Shown: one piece after another, positions 32,017-39,051 of the stretch
Position numbering within the stretch: position 1 is the stretch's first letter
Layout: every line of letters starts with the position of its first letter
Assembly (NCBI GenBank): GCA_002336805.1
Contig: DDEZ01000001.1
Location: 1-41,686 of the forward strand
Source: Bacteroidetes bacterium UBA1941
GTDB lineage: Bacteria; Bacteroidota; Bacteroidia; Chitinophagales; LD1
Length of the DNA: 41,686 nt
Direction: 5' to 3'
The notes under the pieces: model-generated
Databases searched by the model: none
Seen by the model: only the letters and a program-made list of their open reading frames with translations
What the model was told of the DNA's origin: nothing
Translations under genes and position numbers: made by a program

Positions 32017-32121
32017 CTTGTGTCAGTCGCGGCAGGTGCTGGGGTGCAGCTTACCGTTCCGTATTAACGAATAATTCCGTCAAAAGTTCCATTGCTAAGA
32101 TGCAATATTTTGATTAATAAC

Positions 32122-32154
32122 CAAATAAAAAGGTTCCGCTTTTCGGCGGAACCT
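32122..32154 (-). terminator. Terminator of beta-helix copy 2
   Basis: Arms AGGTTCCGC / GCGGAACCT with a six-base loop, followed on the minus strand by TTTTTATTTGG. It separates copies 2 and 3 as transcription units. Confidence 0.85.
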
Positions 32155-32189
32155 AACCTTTCTCATATCAATCTTTCAAAAAAACCAAA

Positions 32190-33383
32190 TTAGTTGGCCG
32201 GTGTTACCTTCTCTATCATGATGCCATTGGCAGAGACAGTCAGGCTGGCATTGCTCTGAGCCGGCAGCTGGTTGTAAAAGTCCTTGTACGTATTGCCCAG
32301 TACAGTGTAGCCACCGGTGCTCAGGTCGTAGAAGATATTATTCATCACATTGATATTGCTGCCGGTAGCCTTATTTGTATAGTAGGCCTGGGCGCTCTTG
32401 TTATCCTTGGCAGTAGCCAGCTTCACACGGTTAAAGTTGAAGACGATATTGTCTGTAGAGCCGGTCAGGTAGAGGCCGTACATGGCGCCGTCGCCACCCA
32501 CGTTCACAGAGTTATTGGCTATCGAGCCGTAGTTTTCTGAGGTGCCTTCGCAGTTATTCAGCGCAATACCGTAGGTACCGTTTACAGAGTTGATCACGTT
32601 ATTGCTGATCACCATATTGCCTGTAGCGTGCTCCAGGGCTATGCCTTTGTAGTCCTTGCTGGTAGAGATAGAGCTGATCACGTTATTGCTCAGCACGGGT
32701 GCAGCCTCGTTATTCAGCTTCATCGCGCTCTCATACTGGTTAAAGAACAGCGTACCCTGCACAGTAGTACGTGTGTCTGCTGCTGCATCGCCACCCTTGT
32801 AGATACCTACGCTGCCATTATTGATCTCGCAGTCTTCAAAGCTGATATTGCTCTTGGCACCACTGGCAGTAGAGTAGATCACAGCGTTATTGGCACCGTT
32901 GCTCTGGCGCTCTGTACCATTGAATACTACATTGCGGAAGTGTATGTTCTTCGTCACGCCTTCCATCTTCACCGCATTGCCGGTATAGCCGGTAGCATTG
33001 TCTATGGTCAGGTTGGTAAAGGCGAGGTTGGTCGCGCCGGTCAGGTGCAGGGTATACTCGGCGTCAGGAGTAGGAGATACCAGCACTACATCAGCGCTGT
33101 TGCCCTTCTCAGACTCAAAGGTAATGCTATTCTGAGCCGATATCCCAAAGATATCGCCCATCTCTACTTTCTCAGCATAGCGGCCATCTGCCAGCAGGAA
33201 GGTCACAGGACCATTCACACCACCACACCTCAGGGCAGATATAGCTGCACCTATAGTAGGATAGTCTGCATCTGTGCCACCTATGTGGTACTCACCGGAG
33301 AGGGCAGAACAGCCGGAGGCGGCAGATATGGTGAGCGCAGGAGAGAGGAGTAGCGCGGCCAGAAGTGTTTTGAAAGTAGTCAT
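32190..33383 (-). CDS. Secreted beta-helix protein, copy 2 of a tandem family
   Basis: The start at 33383 (MTTFKTLLAALLLSPALTIS) gives a proper signal peptide and 397 residues; the open frame continues upstream to 33575 but covers the promoter. The mature opening CSALSGEYHIGGTDADYPTI, the rungs (LSNNVISSISTSKDYKGIAL, NNSVNVGGDGAMYGLYLTGS) and the end GIMIEKVTPAN closely match copy 1. The two cysteines seen in the N-terminal part (GCS..., RCGG) may form a disulfide. Same caveats on function as for the sister genes. Confidence 0.83.
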   Translation of the reverse strand: MTTFKTLLAALLLSPALTISAASGCSALSGEYHIGGTDADYPTIGAAISALRCGGVNGPVTFLLADGRYAEKVEMGDIFGISAQNSITFESEKGNSADVVLVSPTPDAEYTLHLTGATNLAFTNLTIDNATGYTGNAVKMEGVTKNIHFRNVVFNGTERQSNGANNAVIYSTASGAKSNISFEDCEINNGSVGIYKGGDAAADTRTTVQGTLFFNQYESAMKLNNEAAPVLSNNVISSISTSKDYKGIALEHATGNMVISNNVINSVNGTYGIALNNCEGTSENYGSIANNSVNVGGDGAMYGLYLTGSTDNIVFNFNRVKLATAKDNKSAQAYYTNKATGSNINVMNNIFYDLSTGGYTVLGNTYKDFYNQLPAQSNASLTVSANGIMIEKVTPAN

Positions 33384-33429
33384 CTTTTGAAATTTTGAGA
33401 TTAAGAAAGGGCCTATGCGGCTCATATTG

Positions 33430-33460
33430 ATAAGATAGATGCCCCTGTATCCTTTGTCAA
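33430..33460 (-). promoter_or_regulatory. Promoter of beta-helix copy 2
   Basis: On the minus strand TTGACAAAGG starts at 33460, and TATCTTAT lies at 33437-33430 after 20 bases counted from TTG. GGCATC stands just before the -7 box, exactly as at copy 1. The leader would be about 40 bases. Confidence 0.65.
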
Positions 33461-33554
33461 TATCTGGTCCGAAAAATGTTTCAAAATCTGCCCTCCTTTT
33501 TGCCAACCGGCTGAAAATGAACCTGAAAAAAATCAGTAGGGGCTGCCTCAGGGG

Positions 33555-33590
33555 CAAAAAAGAAGTCCCGGCCATCTGACCGGGACTTCT
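33555..33590 (-). terminator. Terminator of beta-helix copy 1
   Basis: Arms AGAAGTCCCGG / CCGGGACTTCT with an eight-base loop, followed on the minus strand by TTTTTGCCCC. It isolates copy 1 from copy 2. Confidence 0.85.
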
Positions 33591-33616
33591 CTGTCATATC
33601 AATCTTTCAAAAACTA

Positions 33617-34807
33617 TTAGTTGGCCGGAGTCACTTTCTCTATCATGATACCATTGGCTGATACGCTGAGAGAGGAGTTGCTCTGAGATGGCAGCTGGTT
33701 AAAGAAGTCCTTGTACGTATTGCCCAGGATCGTGTAGCCACCGGTATTGAGGTCAAAGAAGATGTTGTTCAGCAGGTTGATGTTCTGGCCCGTGCCGCTG
33801 TTCTTGTAGTACGCCTGGCTCGCAGCGTTCCTGGTGTTTGGCGTCAGCTTCACGCGGTTAAAGTTAAACACGATATTGTCTGTAGTACCTGTCAGGTAGA
33901 GGCCGTACATAGAGGCATCTCCACCCACATTCACAGAGTTATTGGTCACATTGCCAAAGTTGCTGGCTGTACCCTCGCAGTTATTCAGTGCCAGACCGTA
34001 GGTGCCATTCACCGCGTTTACCACGTTATTGCTCACTACCAGTGCGCCGGTCACCTTGTCCAGAGAGATGGCCTTGTAGTTCTTGTAGTTTGATACAGTG
34101 CTGATCACGTTATTGCTCAGTACCGGTGCTGCCTCACCATTCAGGGTGATAGCGCTCTCATACTGATTGAAGAACAGGGTGCCTGTCACAGATGTGCGGG
34201 TATCAGCCTCAGCTGCGCCACCCTTGTAGAGGCCCACGCTGCCGTTATTCACTTCGCAGTCTTCAAAGTTGATATTGGTCTTTGCCTCATTGGCTGTAGA
34301 GTATACCACGGCGCTATTGGCACCTGTAGCAGGGCGCTCGTTGCCATTCAGCACTACATTCTTAAAGGTGATATTCCTCGTAGGGCCATCTATACGTACT
34401 GTATTGCCCGTATTGCCGGTCTTATTCTCTATGGTCAGGTTCTCAAAGGAGATGTAGGCGGCATTATTCAGGCTCACCGTATATGGCACATCCGGAGAGG
34501 TAGATGCCAGTACCACATCAGAGTTATTGCCCTTGGCAGACTCAAATGTGATGGTATTTTGTGCAGAGGCACCTTGTACGTAGGAGAGGTTGATGCGCTC
34601 ATTGTATTGGCCGTCTGCCAGCAGGAAGGTGACCGGGCCGTTCACGCCGCCGCACTTGAGTGCTGCCACTGCTTCTTCTATAGATGCATAGTCGCCATCA
34701 TCTTTGCTGATCTTCAGCTCACCGCTGAGAGGATTGCAGTCGCCAGCCAGTACTGACATGGCCGGAGCTATGAGGAGGGCAGCCAAAAGGGTTTTAAGAG
34801 TAGCCAT
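33617..34807 (-). CDS. Secreted beta-helix protein, copy 1 of a tandem family
   Basis: The start at 34807 (MATLKTLLAALLIAPAMSVL) gives 396 residues and a signal peptide; the open frame reaching 34915 runs through the promoter. The mature part begins CNPLSGELKISKDDGDYASI, followed by beta-helix rungs with Asn-rich turns (NNVISTVSNYKNYK, TNNSVNVGGDASMYGLYLTG) and the conserved end SVSANGIMIEKVTPAN. About 70% identical to copy 2 over the last 170 residues by eye. It has its own promoter and terminator. No sorting domain, so the export route past the periplasm is unclear. Confidence 0.83.
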   Translation of the reverse strand: MATLKTLLAALLIAPAMSVLAGDCNPLSGELKISKDDGDYASIEEAVAALKCGGVNGPVTFLLADGQYNERINLSYVQGASAQNTITFESAKGNNSDVVLASTSPDVPYTVSLNNAAYISFENLTIENKTGNTGNTVRIDGPTRNITFKNVVLNGNERPATGANSAVVYSTANEAKTNINFEDCEVNNGSVGLYKGGAAEADTRTSVTGTLFFNQYESAITLNGEAAPVLSNNVISTVSNYKNYKAISLDKVTGALVVSNNVVNAVNGTYGLALNNCEGTASNFGNVTNNSVNVGGDASMYGLYLTGTTDNIVFNFNRVKLTPNTRNAASQAYYKNSGTGQNINLLNNIFFDLNTGGYTILGNTYKDFFNQLPSQSNSSLSVSANGIMIEKVTPAN

Positions 34808-34860
34808 CACTTGATTTTTGAAGGTTTTAATTAAAAAGGGTTCTAATAATGTCTTAGGGT

Positions 34861-34891
34861 TTAAAATATGATGCCACTCAGGCCTTGTCAA
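34861..34891 (-). promoter_or_regulatory. Promoter of beta-helix copy 1
   Basis: On the minus strand TTGACAAGG starts at 34891 and TATTTTAA lies at 34868-34861 after a 20-base spacer that ends in GGCATCA. It aligns with the copy 2 promoter (33430-33460) across both boxes. Confidence 0.65.
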
Positions 34892-35124
34892 TAGGTCCTC
34901 GGGAAAATGTTTCACTACCTGGGTATAACTACCTTGATATCAGACGGAAAGAATTTTTGAAGGTCCTTTTTTAGCAAATACAGGGCAACTATTTCAATCA
35001 AACAAATATCTCCTTTTTCTGTTATAAAAGTACTTTTTTGTTAGATTTTTCGGGCAAAAGGCGCCACAGGCGGGGCCAAATCCCGATTTAACCCTTTTTC
35101 GTTTATCTATCTGCACTTAGGTAT

Positions 35125-35132
35125 TAGATTTG
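35125..35132 (+). promoter_or_regulatory. -7 box of the glutathione peroxidase-like gene
   Basis: TAGATTTG is a perfect TAnnTTTG. TTTA at 35102-35105 is 19 bases upstream and could act as the -33 element. The leader would be about 35 bases. Confidence 0.55.
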
Positions 35133-35172
35133 TTATCACAGTTTCATCCATAAATAATAATAACTACTAAAC

Positions 35173-35715
35173 ATGAAAAGCATCCTCCTCGCAGCGCTCC
35201 TGCTCGTCACCGCTCCCGCTACCAAAACAATCTATGACTACAAGATGAAAGACATAGACGGCAAAGAAACCTCCCTGGCAGACTACAAGGGAAAGGTGGT
35301 CATGATCGTCAACGTGGCCTCTCTCTGTGGCAATACTCCCCAGTATAAAGACATACAGGCTACCTACCTCAAGTATAAGGACAAGGGTCTTGTGGTTCTC
35401 GGCTTCCCTGCCAATAACTTTATGAGTCAGGAGCCGGGCAGCAATGAGAAGATCAAGAGTTTCTGCTCTACAGAGTACCATGTCACCTTCCCCATGTATA
35501 GCAAGATATCTGTCAAGGGCAAGGACATAGATCCACTCTATAGCTACCTGACGCAGAAGTCTGAGAATGGCGTGATAGATGCTCCGGTCAAGTGGAACTT
35601 CCAGAAGTTTCTCATAGGCAAGGATGGCAAGGTGATCACCAGCTATAGCCCCAGCACCCTCGTGACAGAGGCAGAAGTGGTGAAAGGCATCGAGACTGCA
35701 CTGGCTGCTAAATAG
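35173..35715 (+). CDS. Exported glutathione peroxidase-family (thiol peroxidase) protein
   Basis: 180 residues with a probable signal peptide (1-16) and a thioredoxin-like GPx domain. The peroxidatic Cys52 (NVASLCGNTPQY), Gln86 (QEPGS) and Trp141-Asn142 (KWNFQKFLIG) make up the full catalytic tetrad. Cys98 (KSFC) is the usual resolving cysteine. In the motif FPCNQF the sequence reads FPANNF, so one normally conserved cysteine is Ala80. Members reduce peroxides with thioredoxin; here the reaction would be in the envelope, needing a periplasmic reductant. Single gene with its own terminator. Confidence 0.9.
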   Translation: MKSILLAALLLVTAPATKTIYDYKMKDIDGKETSLADYKGKVVMIVNVASLCGNTPQYKDIQATYLKYKDKGLVVLGFPANNFMSQEPGSNEKIKSFCSTEYHVTFPMYSKISVKGKDIDPLYSYLTQKSENGVIDAPVKWNFQKFLIGKDGKVITSYSPSTLVTEAEVVKGIETALAAK

Positions 35716-35735
35716 GTGGCTGGAATGCAGACATC

Positions 35736-35770
35736 AGATACTAAATGCTAGATACTAGATATTAGATACT
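35736..35770. repeat. Short degenerate tandem repeat (AGATACT units)
   Basis: Four copies of AGATACT or a close variant stand in a row after the peroxidase gene. It is too short and irregular for a CRISPR and looks like one of the dispersed low-complexity elements. Confidence 0.5.
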
Positions 35771-35794
35771 GGAAATACATTTACAAAGAACGTG

Positions 35795-35823
35795 AAAGGA
35801 TCGCTGCGGCGGTCCTTTTTTGC
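35795..35823 (+). terminator. Terminator of the glutathione peroxidase-like gene
   Basis: Arms AAAGGATCGC / GCGGTCCTTT (one G-T pair) with a TGCG loop, followed by TTTTGC. It lies directly before the stop of the convergent YD-repeat gene and may limit read-through from it too. Confidence 0.8.
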
Positions 35824-35825
35824 TT

Positions 35826-36524
35826 TTAGAAATATGTGTACTCGCGGACCTGCCTGCCCCACATACTGTCTGATGTTTCCTTTATGACTCTATGAAAGTT
35901 GTCAAATTCATAGCTGAGCTTTTCTTTGAAGGAGCCATGTTTGCCCCCGGCAACAAAGGAACCCTCCCAAGTCTTAACAAGATGAGTATTGCGCCGTCCC
36001 TCCGGACTGCGCCCGAAATCGCGCGTATCTATATCAGTATAGTATGCATCGCGAGGCGTAGGGCGGTATTTCCGGTGAGACCCGCTTACATAGGTTTCAC
36101 CCATCACATCGCCGTTTTGTATATTTCGTATCCACGTAGCGTATTGGCTCACTCTCTTTATCAGAAATCCTGCACTGTCGTAGGTATATGTCTGGTCATC
36201 ATTGTCAGATATGGCGAGACCTGCTCCGTTTACCTTGTACTTGAAAAAGGAATAGTGATACTGGCGCTCAAAGATGCTATCTGCCCTATACACATAACCG
36301 ATCGAGTCAATATGCGTCGTATCCTGTGGAAGATCACTATTTTTCTGATACCTTATAATAGATTCTAGGGTCAAACGGCCTGCACTATCATATTCGTAAG
36401 TGCGACGCTCATAATGCAAAGTATCTCGTACTGATTCAGATCGCACCCTGTAGCTCACATGCACCTGGGCCCGGCACCAGCAGGTACTAAGTATAAGCAA
36501 GATGAAAAGGTAAAGTGCTTTCAT
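35826..36524 (-). CDS. Secreted YD-repeat-like protein
   Basis: 232 residues from the ATG at 36524 (a GTG two codons upstream is possible). The signal peptide ends CRAQ. The mature part has three spaced RHS/YD-type motifs: YEYDSAGRL, YTYDSAGFL and YEFDNFHRV. Large Rhs proteins carry dozens of such motifs; this one has only three and lacks a toxin domain, so it is a small relative found in Bacteroidota with unknown function. Nine bases separate it from the cytochrome gene upstream, so they are likely co-transcribed. Codon use is more AT-rich than that of the cytochrome gene. Confidence 0.7.
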   Translation of the reverse strand: MKALYLFILLILSTCWCRAQVHVSYRVRSESVRDTLHYERRTYEYDSAGRLTLESIIRYQKNSDLPQDTTHIDSIGYVYRADSIFERQYHYSFFKYKVNGAGLAISDNDDQTYTYDSAGFLIKRVSQYATWIRNIQNGDVMGETYVSGSHRKYRPTPRDAYYTDIDTRDFGRSPEGRRNTHLVKTWEGSFVAGGKHGSFKEKLSYEFDNFHRVIKETSDSMWGRQVREYTYF

Positions 36525-36539
36525 AGGCACCTGGAGTCT

Positions 36540-37169
36540 TTACTGCTTCAGGGTCTTGATATATGCCACTACACCATTCAGCTGGTCATCTGGCAGTGGG
36601 AAGGCACTCATGCCGCCTTTGCCATGCAGGATGATGTCCTTCTGCTGGTCGTCAGTGAGAGTGGTCAGCTTGAGGTTCTTGGCACCGCCCAGGCCTGCGT
36701 CACCGGCATCGCCGTGGCAGGCTACACACTTGGCAGTGTAGACCTCCTTGCCTATGGCTACGGGGTCTCCGGCTGCTGTGCTGGTATCTACAGGAGCCTT
36801 GTCCATCTTCTTGTACTTCGCCTTATTCATCTCTGCCAGGCCGTAGGCGCCCACTATCAGCAGCACTGCCACGATAGCCATCGGCTTGATGCCGCGCTTG
36901 AAGCCGATGATGGCAATAGGGATGGAGGCAAACACCATGGCTATCTTGATCCACTGCAGCGTAGACAGCGCCGGGCCTGCATAGATCAGGTAGAAGCCTG
37001 TGAGCAGGAAGAAGAGCGATACGACCATCTCGGCTATGCGCGTCTTGGCGGTATAGGCCGCGAGGGTTTCTTTCTTATTGCCTACCAGCAGGAAGGTCTT
37101 CCATACATAGTGCAGGAGGAAAGCGGTGACGAGTACGCGGTGCGCGAGGACGATAGAGTGATAATCCAT
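36540..37169 (-). CDS. Membrane protein with C-terminal cytochrome c domain
   Basis: 209 residues. The first 115 residues form about four membrane helices in a SirB2-like arrangement, with histidines in VLAHRVLVTAFLLHYVWKT. After a linker, residues 135-209 are a mono-heme cytochrome c with CVACH and Met in GKGGMSAFP. The heme domain should be periplasmic. The N-terminal histidines could bind heme b, making this a small membrane electron-transfer unit; that is inference. No partner oxidase is seen nearby. Confidence 0.85.
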   Translation of the reverse strand: MDYHSIVLAHRVLVTAFLLHYVWKTFLLVGNKKETLAAYTAKTRIAEMVVSLFFLLTGFYLIYAGPALSTLQWIKIAMVFASIPIAIIGFKRGIKPMAIVAVLLIVGAYGLAEMNKAKYKKMDKAPVDTSTAAGDPVAIGKEVYTAKCVACHGDAGDAGLGGAKNLKLTTLTDDQQKDIILHGKGGMSAFPLPDDQLNGVVAYIKTLKQ

Positions 37170-37249
37170 AGTGAGTGACTTTTGTCATACAAATGTAAAA
37201 ATGTGCGGGAGATATGTGGTAGTTTCTGGCGTGTTTGGCTGGTGCGCCT

Positions 37250-37320
37250 AATCCCCCGGCCTGCGGCCACCCTCCCGACCAAGGTGCGGGATCTGCGACC
37301 TTTATAAAGGGGGAATGTCA
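37250..37320. repeat. GC-rich intergenic repeat ('cccccggcctgcggccaccctcc' type)
   Basis: This run contains GGCCTGCGGCC and ends in AAAGGGGGAA. It looks like a dispersed Bacteroidota element. The 252-base gap 37170-37421 otherwise holds only the palindrome at 37376-37403. Confidence 0.5.
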
Positions 37321-37375
37321 GCCATGTGTGTTCGTGAGGTAGATACTCATATGATGTCTGGTGTATGGTGCGATC

Positions 37376-37403
37376 GTAGTGTCAGGTCGCGACCTGACAC
37401 TAC
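37376..37403. repeat. Perfect 28-bp palindrome
   Basis: Every base from 37376 to 37403 pairs with its mirror position around a central GGTCGCGACC, with no loop. The core is GTGTCAGGTC and its complement. It lies 18 bases past the stop of the T9SS gene. There is no T run, so it is not a classical terminator. It may be a dispersed palindromic repeat or a protein-binding site. Confidence 0.85.
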
Positions 37404-37421
37404 AGGACCTGGCGCTACCTG

Positions 37422-38921
37422 CTACCTCACTACCTGCAGCTTTGTATCTAGCAATACTTTCCCCTCTGTCTCATAGCGTACCACACAGGTACCCGCGCTG
37501 AGTGCGCGGAGGTCTATGGGTAGCGTACCCTGCGTGGTATGCGTCTCTGCGCTCCACACGAGCCGGCCCGTCAGGTCATATAGCGTAGCCGTGCCCGAGG
37601 TGGCATGCGCCGTGTACCATACCAGCACGGCGCGGTCTGTGGCAGGATTGGGCGTGATAGCGACAAAGGAGGGATGCGCCTCTGCTATGGCGGTGAGGTC
37701 GGTGTGGATGGTGTCGCAGGAGCCGGGGAGGGCGGCGAGTTTATAGTTGGGGAAGTAGGGGAGATTGATAGGACTCCATGATGTAGTGGGCTGATCATAC
37801 ATATGGAAGTTACAAGACAAGCCAAAGGAGTCCGGCTGGTGAATGGTATGTATGAATTTTCGTCCGCCATTCCAGCAACAAACGTAAATTTTCCCATTAG
37901 ATGCTAGCTGAAGAATATCCATTTGATAAAAATCCGAGGTATCTGTCAGAGTCATTAGGCATACGGAGTCGTGAATCGGTCTTCTGGATAAATCATATTG
38001 ATTTAAGTTGAACCTGCCTCCGATATATAAAAAGCGGCTATTAGGAGAAAACGTACCGCTGCATCCTCCAGAAAAAGGCTGATGATTTATGCCGTAGCCG
38101 TATATATTTAGAAAGGTAGAGGTGTCAGAAAATAAACCAGAGCATCGATCGAAATTCATCACTGCAATTCTACTATCACCGGTAAAAGAAACATAAGTAC
38201 TGCCATCTGGAGAGAAGAGGGAATATCCCGGCTGTTCTACGCTAACTGGATAAATCTGCCCTATCTGCTGAATAAAAGGCCCGTGGATTCCTTCTGGTGT
38301 CAGCAGAAACTTATAGTAGAGGTTCTGATGCCAGGCATTTTTTACAATCCACCAGTCTCTCCCATTGGCGTGTTTGCAAGCTGCCAATCTGGAAAAGCTT
38401 AGTAGTTCATTATCTATGAGTTTTACATTCTTGACTGATAAATCGCCTCGTCCGCTGTCCAGCCGCATATCTACAATGCTGTAGTAGAAATTTAATGCCT
38501 CATATCCACCACCTGCTACCATGGTATCAGTAGGGGTGTAATGAAAGAGATAATAATGGTCTGTATCATTAGGCATGGGCAAAAATACTACACCTTGCCT
38601 GCTGGGCATACCCCCACTTAAGTTTGAATAATAACGCGAAGGATAACTCAGCGAATCTCCGTTAGGCATCTGTCTTCCGAATCTGTTATATACATAGATA
38701 CCATTGGTGTAAAAAAGCAGATTGCCGTGTGCATCACACATGCTGCCCATGGTCAGAAATGACTCTAAGGTACTATCCGGTAGGCGCGAGTTTATGACCG
38801 TATCATTCTCAAAGGTCATCGCACCCATGGGCGTGCCAAAGACCCACGTCTTGTCATACTCCTGCGCATAGCCGCAGAGGGTAGCCAGGGATAGGATGAT
38901 GGAGAGTAGAAAGGTTCTCAT
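37422..38921 (-). CDS. T9SS-secreted propeller-like protein
   Basis: 499 residues from the ATG at 38921 (MRTFLLSIILSLATLCGYAQ, a clean signal peptide). The middle 380 residues read like a beta-propeller (repeated LFYTNGIYVYNRFG, HYYLFHYTPTD, LFSPDGSTYVSFTGDSRIAV, TFSPNSRFLYIGGRFNLNQY). The last 80 residues are a type A T9SS sorting domain: ITPNPATDRAVLVWY, ATLYDLTGRLVW, SAGTCVVRYE. So it is exported through the outer membrane. Function unknown. The C-terminal part is much more GC-rich than the propeller part. Confidence 0.87.
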   Translation of the reverse strand: MRTFLLSIILSLATLCGYAQEYDKTWVFGTPMGAMTFENDTVINSRLPDSTLESFLTMGSMCDAHGNLLFYTNGIYVYNRFGRQMPNGDSLSYPSRYYSNLSGGMPSRQGVVFLPMPNDTDHYYLFHYTPTDTMVAGGGYEALNFYYSIVDMRLDSGRGDLSVKNVKLIDNELLSFSRLAACKHANGRDWWIVKNAWHQNLYYKFLLTPEGIHGPFIQQIGQIYPVSVEQPGYSLFSPDGSTYVSFTGDSRIAVMNFDRCSGLFSDTSTFLNIYGYGINHQPFSGGCSGTFSPNSRFLYIGGRFNLNQYDLSRRPIHDSVCLMTLTDTSDFYQMDILQLASNGKIYVCCWNGGRKFIHTIHQPDSFGLSCNFHMYDQPTTSWSPINLPYFPNYKLAALPGSCDTIHTDLTAIAEAHPSFVAITPNPATDRAVLVWYTAHATSGTATLYDLTGRLVWSAETHTTQGTLPIDLRALSAGTCVVRYETEGKVLLDTKLQVVR

Positions 38922-38989
38922 GTACGTTGGTTCAAGATAGTATGTTTTCGGGTGTGGTGGTAGTGGGGGGACTTGTGAGGCCAGGGTCC

Positions 38990-39051
38990 GTTGGGCGCTG
39001 CCCAACGCTTGCGGCGGGTCGCCCCTTTGGGGCTTTGTGCCGTTAGCGTTT
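38990..39051. repeat. Nested hairpin element between the T9SS gene and the protease
   Basis: It contains GTTGGGC / GCCCAAC (38990-39006), GCCCC / GGGGC (39021-39033) and an outer pairing of AACGCTTGCGGC with GCCGTTAGCGTT (39004-39015 and 39040-39051). It ends at the stop of the S41 protease gene. This could be a dispersed repeat that also protects or ends the transcript. Confidence 0.6.

Noticed and set aside
35736..35770. Possible CRISPR array
   Set aside because: Repeat units are about 7 bases with no spacers and no cas genes are present.
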